58,291 nt of DNA, taken from Prevotella sp. (GTDB lineage Bacteria; Bacteroidota; Bacteroidia; Bacteroidales; Bacteroidaceae). The DNA lies in contig JAFTGH010000065.1 in assembly GCA_017458005.1 (NCBI GenBank), forward strand, positions 1 through 58,291, in the 5' to 3' direction. How positions within the stretch are numbered: the stretch's first letter is position 1; the number at the start of each line of letters is the position of its first letter. Made by a program: the position numbers and the translations under genes. The notes beneath the pieces were generated by a model that had not been told where the DNA came from, made no database searches, and was given only the letters and a program-made list of their open reading frames with translations. Of this stretch, positions 52,387-58,291 are shown piece by piece.

Positions 52387-53277
52387 ATGGCAGTAACAAA
52401 TAGTCAGTTGAATGCTTTTGAAGCAGCGATTGCAAGAAACATCTCCGCTGGAACCATCCTTGCCGGATATGACATCTGCTTTCGTGTGGAGGATGCTGTG
52501 GATATTACCTTTTGGCAGAAGTTGTTGGCTACGAGAATAAAGGAAAAGAAGGTGAAGTTCTTCCCATTCGTTCAGAGTGGATGCAAGCGTATTACTGGCA
52601 AGTCATACATCATGAAGCACCAGGCGCAAGCAAATGAAAACTACATACTTTGTGTCGATAGTGACCTTGACCACATCCTTGGCAAAGAGGGTTTTGATGC
52701 CGAACATTACATCCTGCAGACTTACACATACTCTTGGGAAAACCATCATTGTTGGAGCCAGTCTCTGCAATCGATGTGGATGCAATGGCAAAAGAATGTA
52801 GAGTTTGATTTTGCCACATTCTTGTCTGGATTGAGTGCAGTTGTCTATGATGCTTTTGTGTTGATGCTCACTAAGAAACGCCTGTCTCACAAAGGATTTA
52901 CACTTGATACACTCTGCAACTGTTTAGATAAAGTACAAGGAAATCAAAGGGAGGCATTACTCCATAATGGAGAAGGTGTTTTGGCAGCTATAACAACCAA
53001 TATAAATCTCAAAATGGAGAATGTCGAACCCGAAACTACTGAAGACATTAGACATACTAAGCAGAGAATGGAAGAACTTGGCATCAATCAAGCCAATTGT
53101 TATCTTTATATGCAAGGACATTCCGTCTTCAATCTTGTAAACCGAATCGGCAAGGCTTTACTTGACGAATCATTTGAATATCAGGTTCTCATCCCTTCGT
53201 TCTCCATAGGTAATGACTATCAGGAACTTAATTGTATCAAAAGAGACATTGCACAAGTATTCGTTCAAAGCAATTGA
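52387..53277 (+). CDS. DUF4435 (TOPRIM-like) protein, PARIS AriB-like
   Basis: A 296-residue protein whose first 110 residues match DUF4435: FRVEDAVDITFWQKLL (Glu35), a GKS-type turn (ITGKSYIMKH), CVDSDLDHILG (Asp91, Asp93, Asp95) and the TYTYSWENHHCW strand. The E and D-x-D set is that of a TOPRIM nuclease. In PARIS the AriB protein is released to cut host tRNA on infection. It lies three bases after the ATPase gene. The C-terminal half is helical and unrecognised. Confidence 0.72.
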   Translation: MAVTNSQLNAFEAAIARNISAGTILAGYDICFRVEDAVDITFWQKLLATRIKEKKVKFFPFVQSGCKRITGKSYIMKHQAQANENYILCVDSDLDHILGKEGFDAEHYILQTYTYSWENHHCWSQSLQSMWMQWQKNVEFDFATFLSGLSAVVYDAFVLMLTKKRLSHKGFTLDTLCNCLDKVQGNQREALLHNGEGVLAAITTNINLKMENVEPETTEDIRHTKQRMEELGINQANCYLYMQGHSVFNLVNRIGKALLDESFEYQVLIPSFSIGNDYQELNCIKRDIAQVFVQSN

Positions 53278-53696
53278 CAATGCATTCCCCAAAGGAAAAA
53301 CTTTATGAATCGACAATCTGAAAATACAGAAATAGATGCTATACTCTTTGACGATGGGTACCTTCTCCTATCTGACAATGTCGGTAAACTCCCGATCAAT
53401 CTCTTGATGGATAGAGTTGGGTAATAATCATCGGTGCTATCAAAGGAATGATGCCGTTGGACATTGACAGAAATGGAGTTAGGGTATTAGCAAAAGAAAC
53501 AATGAGGATTGTGTGGATGATAGAGAAAAGTACGACCGCTGGTGGAGTTTGCTAAAGTATGCCCACTCGTTCCCTTGGCAAGAGGGCAACTACAACTTCT
53601 ACAGTACCATGAAAACTTAACGGCAACATTAATTTTCACAGGCAGGCGAACCGTTAATAGATTTATGACACAGTCTAAACAAAAAGAAATGTAAAC
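53278..53696. other. Gap between the two defence operons, with short ORF debris
   Basis: A 39-residue frame (53305-53424, MNRQSENTEIDAILFDDGYL onward) starts well but has no recognised family. After it several short broken frames (WMIEKST..., AHSFPWQEGNYNFYSTMKT) suggest the remains of another gene. No clear promoter for the next operon was found here. Confidence 0.45.
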
Positions 53697-54497
53697 ATGT
53701 CAAATACAAAATACGCACCTTGTCTTGATAGGGCTCAGATGGAGCACCTTGCAAGATTACTCGGCGAAGAAGTGACGGGATCAAAACTCCCATTACTTTT
53801 AGAACAAGTTTATCTGCATGATAGGCCAGAACTATCTACAAAGTGGAAAAGAATATATAACGCATTTATTATATACCAAAATGAGAAGCAATGCTCGAAC
53901 CAGATTATGAAATTCATAAAATTGGTAATCGAGCCTGCTAACTATTTAGGTCGTCTTGATGTATATAAGAATCTTCTTCAAGAAATATCAAAGGTGCTTT
54001 CCTTTGTTGGCTATGAAGTTCATGAAGATGGCAAAATCTATCCGTGCGTAGTCGCCAACACACTCTCTGAAGCAGAAAAGCGTGCAAGGGACTTACTGTC
54101 AAAACTTCAACAAAGGGGTGCTCATGCATCTGTATTATATTATTGCCGTGCGGAGTTACTTGACAATAACTACTTCCATGCTGTGTTTGAAGCTAATAAA
54201 GGACTTTTTCAAAGATTAAGAGACTTGACGGGACTCACTGAAGATGGAAATAAATTGATAGAACAGGTTTTCAGCAGGACGCCTGTTTTGATTATCAATA
54301 ACTTTCAAAGTCAGTCAGAGCAAGACGAACACAAAGGATTTTGTAACTTGCTGAAGGGTATATGCGGAATGTTTAGAAATCCAGAAGCTCATGAGGCAAA
54401 AATTACATGGAATGTAACAGAGCAAGATGCACTGGATATTCTATGCATGATTTCGTATTGCCATCGAAGATTAGACAATGCTCAAAGAATTAGATAG
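53697..54497 (+). CDS. TIGR02391/Ymh-like protein with HEPN-type RNase motif
   Basis: A 266-residue protein. The C-terminal part (about 150-262) matches the TIGR02391 pattern: ELLDNNYFHAVFEANKGLFQ, LIINNFQSQSEQDEHKGFCN and CGMFRNPEAHEAK. The last contains R-N-x3-H (Arg227, His232), the catalytic motif of HEPN ribonucleases. The N-terminal 140 residues are helical and unrecognised. It ends two bases before the reverse-transcriptase gene, so the two are coupled. Such a protein could be a toxin of the defence system; this is inference. Confidence 0.72.
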   Translation: MSNTKYAPCLDRAQMEHLARLLGEEVTGSKLPLLLEQVYLHDRPELSTKWKRIYNAFIIYQNEKQCSNQIMKFIKLVIEPANYLGRLDVYKNLLQEISKVLSFVGYEVHEDGKIYPCVVANTLSEAEKRARDLLSKLQQRGAHASVLYYCRAELLDNNYFHAVFEANKGLFQRLRDLTGLTEDGNKLIEQVFSRTPVLIINNFQSQSEQDEHKGFCNLLKGICGMFRNPEAHEAKITWNVTEQDALDILCMISYCHRRLDNAQRIR

Positions 54498-54499
54498 TA

Positions 54500-57400
54500 A
54501 TGATTACAACAGGACAAATATACCTTGCCTATCGCAAACTGAAGGGGGAATTGTATTATGACAATAATGCTTTGCTCCCCAAAGTTACATTGGCCAAATG
54601 GGAGCAAGAGTTAACACATAACCACGTTTCTTGCGATAAAGAGGAGTTTGAGAATCTTTTCTCAGATAGAGTAAGTCTGCTTTTGGCGTTTTTGAACGAT
54701 AACGAATGGAAATCGAATAATTATTTGAATCAGTTATTGGGCTCTATTGATTATCAAACGATTGTAAAATCGATTTCGTCAGATGAAACAGATTCGGGCA
54801 TTGGGACTTACATAACGAACTATAAGTATAAGAATAAGATACGTGTAGAAAAATGTAACTACATGATCGTATGCTCGGTAGAGGTACAATTGATAGCAAC
54901 GTTGTGGTTATTATATCTTAATCAGTATATTGATAGAAAGAAACTGTATAAGTACAACTATGCTAACAAGCTTCGGACTGATTCAAAAGTTGGTAATCTT
55001 TGGGAACGGGACGAAGAGGCAGGGTATCAATTGTCTATTACTAATGCTTATCAATTTGGCTATAGAAAGTGGCGAGACACTGCCATTATGACCGCGAACA
55101 AACTCCTAGATAAGAAAAACAATGCTGCTATATTAAACTTGGATATACAAAGATACTATTACAGTGTATCTGTTGAATTACAATCCTTACTTCGCTCTTG
55201 TTCTGAAAGGGGGTACATCCAAAGAAACTATGCTGAAGATGAGACGTTACTTCGCTTGACATCTATGCTTCAGGTAATCAATAAATCCTACACGGAAAAA
55301 GTAAAGCCGTGTTTGACAAAAGAGAACATTCGAGTAGCGGATAATCAAAACACATTGTTGCCAGTAGGACTTATGTCGTCCGGTATGATTGGTAATTTGA
55401 TTTTGACAGATTTTGATGAGCAGGTAGAAACTCTTGGATGCGAGTATTACGGACGCTATGTGGATGATATGCTATTTGTATTCAAAGGCAAAGTTGATGA
55501 TAAGCAACAAGATGTAATCAAAGGTTTTCTTCAGGAAAAGTTTGTCGATAATGAGATTCTGGATTGTGATGAGGTTGAAGATCATACGGAATACCATATA
55601 TGTAGCCATCCAGAGCTCGTCATTCAGGGAAGCAAAGTAGTGATGGAAGCCTTCAAGGAAAGTGGTCCAAGGGCTGCATTGAAAATCTTCGAGAAAAAGC
55701 TACGAGAACAAAGCAGCGAGTTCCGTTTCTTGTCAGATGATGGAGCCATTGACCAAGACTTTGAGAACGAAGCCTACGAATTGCAATATACTGATAGCCC
55801 GAATAAAATAAGGAATATTAATGCCTTTAAGGCAAACAGCTATGGTATCTCCAAATACTTGGCAAAGAAGATTAATTTAGCTGCTTTTATATCAGAATCA
55901 AAAGAAGATAAAGATAAAGATCGTCAAACAGCAAATCAAATTGTAGCCCTTGTAAAGGGATCAGTTGCAATTGATATGCATTACTTGTGGGAAAAGGTAA
56001 TCACTTATTTTGTGATAAAGGAAGACGCAAGTCATCTTAATAAACTCTTGAAGCAGCTAAAGACTGCTATCGCATGGCTTCGCATACCAGATGATAAAGA
56101 CCGTGAGGAACGTCTAAAAAATGATATGAAGAAGATGCTTGACGCTGCTATTATTTATGCGTTTGCACCTTTTCCGACTTTCTTGGACAAATTAGAAGAA
56201 AGAATAGTCGACGTTGATCCAAGTGTGGTATCTCAATTTAGAATGGCAAATATGACACGCCATTCTCGATTTGGAACAAGTGCATTAAATTACACAAACC
56301 TCATTATAAATGTTAATAGGAATTTTTATAAGAAAGACAAGATACAATTAGACGCTAATGATGTCAAAGTGAATATCTTTTATTGGCTAAGTCCTCGTTT
56401 TGTGTACTATTATGAGTTGTATATGCCAGTATTACTTTGCTCCTTGAATCCAGATGATGGTGTTTTGAAGTTGAATGAGGTTAATGAAAAAACTTATAGC
56501 TTATATTCGCGGTTGAATTTTGTATGGATGAAGATGTTCGACTTATCTGCGGGTGTCACTCCAAAATTGTTCGAAACGGCAAAGCGTAGTTCTGATAAGG
56601 TCTTAGAAATAGGAGCCTATGAATTCATTAAAAATGGATTGTTGAAAAAGAATGTATATAAGGATTGTGATAAGACAATCGGTATAGTAAATATGAAGGT
56701 TGAATCTACAAATTACGTAAGTAGTTTAAAGTCTAAACCAGTCTTGTCTAAAACGCGCAGTGTAGCCCTTAATCGTATTCTTGATGAATCAGATAGGCAA
56801 AAGTGCGAGGTCTTAGTCCTACCCGAGTTGTCGGTTCCTTTCCAATGGATCGAGCTATTAGCAACTCAGTCACAGCGAAAGAAAATGGCGATAGTTTCAG
56901 GTTTAGAATATGTGATTAATCGTTCAAATGAGGCGTTGAATATAGTAGCCACATTTCTGCCTATTCAGTGGGCAAAATATAAAACCGATTGTATTCCTGT
57001 GTTACGGTTGAAAAATCATTATGCACCAAGTGAGAAACAGATGATTGTTGATAATGGTCTTGAATGTCCAAAAAGTTTATCGCATACAGGCTCATGTTAC
57101 GATTTGTTCCATTGGCGCAATAGCTATTTCTCTGTTTACAACTGTTTCGAACTCGCTAGCATTGAAGATCGTGCTTTAATGAAAGGTAAGGTTGATTTCT
57201 TGATAGCAACCGAGTTCAATCGTGATGTTTTATACTATTCTGATATTGTGGGTTCTCTTGTTCGTGATTTGCATTGCTTTGTAATTCAATGTAACACTTC
57301 TCAATTTGGCGACTCAAGAATTATGCAACCTACAGAATCAATACTCAAAAATATGGTGAGTGTGAAAGGCGGAAAATCAGAAGCTGTCCTTACTGAAATC

Positions 57401-57586
57401 ATAGAAATATCATCACTCCGTAAGCAACAGAGGGAGTCCGTCAAAAAGTATGCGAATCCAAAGCCTCAGAAAAAAGCGAAGGAAGTTGAAAAAACTATAA
57501 AGTTTAAAGACACACCTCCCGGTTTTAATGAGTATGATATTATGACAAGAGAAAATGGATACCATTTGATTGATCCTGCTGACTAA
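54500..57586 (+). CDS. Reverse transcriptase-nitrilase fusion, DRT type 1/UG1-like
   Basis: A 1,028-residue protein of the group of defence-associated reverse transcriptases that carry a nitrilase. RT motif A is AAILNLDIQRYY (Asp215), motif B LLPVGLMSSGMIGN (about 287-299) and motif C GRYVDDMLFVF (Asp322, Asp323). The C-terminal C-N hydrolase domain (about 735-985) has Glu776 in VLPELSVPF, Lys838 in RLKNHYAPSE and Cys882 in VYNCFELASI, so both active sites look intact. A basic tail follows. UG1, UG5 and UG6 all have nitrilase domains; UG1 is favoured by the fused, large form and the membrane neighbour. Anti-phage role is inferred. Confidence 0.85.
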   Translation: MITTGQIYLAYRKLKGELYYDNNALLPKVTLAKWEQELTHNHVSCDKEEFENLFSDRVSLLLAFLNDNEWKSNNYLNQLLGSIDYQTIVKSISSDETDSGIGTYITNYKYKNKIRVEKCNYMIVCSVEVQLIATLWLLYLNQYIDRKKLYKYNYANKLRTDSKVGNLWERDEEAGYQLSITNAYQFGYRKWRDTAIMTANKLLDKKNNAAILNLDIQRYYYSVSVELQSLLRSCSERGYIQRNYAEDETLLRLTSMLQVINKSYTEKVKPCLTKENIRVADNQNTLLPVGLMSSGMIGNLILTDFDEQVETLGCEYYGRYVDDMLFVFKGKVDDKQQDVIKGFLQEKFVDNEILDCDEVEDHTEYHICSHPELVIQGSKVVMEAFKESGPRAALKIFEKKLREQSSEFRFLSDDGAIDQDFENEAYELQYTDSPNKIRNINAFKANSYGISKYLAKKINLAAFISESKEDKDKDRQTANQIVALVKGSVAIDMHYLWEKVITYFVIKEDASHLNKLLKQLKTAIAWLRIPDDKDREERLKNDMKKMLDAAIIYAFAPFPTFLDKLEERIVDVDPSVVSQFRMANMTRHSRFGTSALNYTNLIINVNRNFYKKDKIQLDANDVKVNIFYWLSPRFVYYYELYMPVLLCSLNPDDGVLKLNEVNEKTYSLYSRLNFVWMKMFDLSAGVTPKLFETAKRSSDKVLEIGAYEFIKNGLLKKNVYKDCDKTIGIVNMKVESTNYVSSLKSKPVLSKTRSVALNRILDESDRQKCEVLVLPELSVPFQWIELLATQSQRKKMAIVSGLEYVINRSNEALNIVATFLPIQWAKYKTDCIPVLRLKNHYAPSEKQMIVDNGLECPKSLSHTGSCYDLFHWRNSYFSVYNCFELASIEDRALMKGKVDFLIATEFNRDVLYYSDIVGSLVRDLHCFVIQCNTSQFGDSRIMQPTESILKNMVSVKGGKSEAVLTEIIEISSLRKQQRESVKKYANPKPQKKAKEVEKTIKFKDTPPGFNEYDIMTRENGYHLIDPAD

Positions 57587-57606
57587 TAGTTATAAATGAT
57601 TAAGTT

Positions 57607-58155
57607 ATGAATTACAGATTACAAGACATAATGAAAATGATAATCCCAGGGCTATACTTAATGGCTTTAGTTCTGGGATATAATATTTGGTACTCAGATT
57701 TCGATATTGACACATCAAAGCTGAAAGACTTGTCGGCAATAGTTGTCCTGCTAATCCCTTTCGTGGGTTTTGTCGTGGGATACTTTGTTGAGTGTATCAC
57801 TGCTGGATTAGAGCACGGATGGTATGCACTCGGTTGGAGGCGACCTTCAAAAAATATAATGGATGGTTCCTCAATGTATCCCGTGGCTAATATAGAAATG
57901 ATTAAGATGAAACATCAGATCACAAATGGTAGCATTACAAATGATAAAGCCAATGAAGTTCTACAGGCTGCGAAGCAAAGTATTACGAATAAAGAGGTTG
58001 TAGAGCCATATCGTAATAATGCTTCATTGGCACGAAACATTTTTGGCGCACAGCTCATATTTACGATATTTTATGCAATTGGGCTTGATGCATTTTACAC
58101 AGAAGTTTATTGGCACTTGTCATTATTCGTTTTACTTGCATTCCTTGGGTATTGA
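57607..58155 (+). CDS. Small membrane protein of the DRT operon
   Basis: A 182-residue protein with about four membrane segments: MIIPGLYLMALVLGYNIWY (about 11-29), AIVVLLIPFVGFVVGYFVEC (about 45-65), IFGAQLIFTIFYAIGLDAFY (about 144-163) and WHLSLFVLLAFLGY (about 169-182). A soluble loop of about 75 residues lies between the two pairs. It starts 20 bases after the RT gene. DRT type 1 systems are reported with a small membrane partner, which this could be; it may anchor the enzyme or act as effector. Confidence 0.72.
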   Translation: MNYRLQDIMKMIIPGLYLMALVLGYNIWYSDFDIDTSKLKDLSAIVVLLIPFVGFVVGYFVECITAGLEHGWYALGWRRPSKNIMDGSSMYPVANIEMIKMKHQITNGSITNDKANEVLQAAKQSITNKEVVEPYRNNASLARNIFGAQLIFTIFYAIGLDAFYTEVYWHLSLFVLLAFLGY

Positions 58156-58263
58156 GCCCACTTTAAAAAGTTAGGCGTTAAAAATGTCACAAAATAATCT
58201 CTGATTCATGCCGATTTATGGAATATTTTTTGTACCTTTACATCATCAATCAGAAAGAAAGAC

Positions 58264-58291
58264 GATGTTCAAGAAGACAGACCCGAATCCC
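58264..58291 (+). CDS. Start of a possible insertion-sequence transposase (partial)
   Basis: Only nine codons are in the window: MFKKTDPNP. This opening recalls the start of some Bacteroidota insertion-sequence transposases, and a TACCTTTA box lies at about 58230, but nine residues cannot settle it. The strand and start are supported by that box only. Confidence 0.35.

Noticed and set aside
51634-53277. Gabija or OLD-type system
   Set aside because: The nuclease partner is DUF4435-like and not a UvrD helicase, and the ATPase lacks a fused OLD TOPRIM domain. PARIS is a better fit.
54500-57586. Retron
   Set aside because: The RT is large, has a C-terminal nitrilase and no msr/msd-like repeat-bounded RNA was seen upstream of it. 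The retron label does not fit.
54500-57586. Group II intron or diversity-generating retroelement
   Set aside because: No intron domain V fold, no maturase motif and no template/variable repeat pair were seen; the nitrilase domain points to the defence RT class.
1-58291. tRNA, rRNA or known riboswitch
   Set aside because: No stretch with a tRNA cloverleaf or conserved riboswitch core was recognised by eye; a covariance-model scan would be needed to exclude them.

Overview
The window reads as a chromosomal segment of a Bacteroidota bacterium, most likely Prevotella or a close relative. Three things point there. Promoters match the Bacteroidota pattern (TTTG, about 19-20 bases, TAnnTTTG) and recur in front of genes. 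Several families are typical of the phylum: type III glutamine synthetase, DUF5606, DUF3871, BspA-type leucine-rich repeats and a SusC-like outer-membrane barrel. The housekeeping genes also match Prevotella-type proteins by eye. No rRNA, tRNA or CRISPR array was recognised. The housekeeping part (about 4.6-36.3 kb) is visibly richer in G+C than the two flanks, which are AT-rich accessory DNA.

Layout. (1) 0.3-4.6 kb: a DpnII-type restriction-modification cassette (DpnD-like protein, Dam-type methylase, DpnII endonuclease, DpnA-type methylase). It is preceded by evenly spaced GATC sites and a long folded leader. A small two-gene cassette and a vestigial copy of the methylase tail follow. (2) 4.6-8.0 kb: secreted or lipid-anchored proteins, an AlkZ-related protein and a TlpA-like thioredoxin. 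(3) 8.0-24.8 kb: a nitrogen-assimilation locus. Leftward run glnB, amtB, a porin, pyrG, a PurF-type amidotransferase and asnB; divergent rightward run gltB, gltD, dapF and glnA (type III). The two promoters face away from each other and share a nearly identical motif at their start sites. (4) 24.8-36.3 kb: housekeeping genes (CaCA antiporter, S4 protein, pth, rplY, nusB, yajC, ybbR-like, coaE, DUF5606, outer-membrane barrel, aroB, UDP-glucuronate decarboxylase). (5) 36.3-39.7 kb: an AbiE toxin-antitoxin pair with a palindromic operator, and a secreted leucine-rich-repeat protein.

(6) 39,745-50,353: a mobile element of 10,609 bp that can be delimited from the sequence. It carries a large serine recombinase at one end and has matching inverted termini. 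It splits a remnant of a leucine-rich-repeat gene, whose reading frame is restored when the two TCGT copies are joined. The cargo includes an SF2-helicase-like protein, an Mpi/Hin-type invertase, a DUF3871 protein, a secreted YD-repeat-like protein and several unknown small proteins, plus large nested palindromes. (7) 50.8-58.2 kb: a defence island, starting beside a decayed recombinase gene. An XRE regulator precedes an ATPase + DUF4435 pair resembling PARIS. Then comes a tight operon of a TIGR02391/HEPN-like protein, a reverse transcriptase fused to a nitrilase (DRT type 1/UG1-like) and a small membrane protein. The window ends at the first codons of what may be an insertion-sequence transposase.

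The strongest candidates for something new are three. One is the HEPN-like + RT-nitrilase + membrane operon. The second is the serine-recombinase element that uses a leucine-rich-repeat coding sequence as its insertion site. The third is the shared start-site motif in the nitrogen locus. All assignments were made by reading motifs; no database search was possible.
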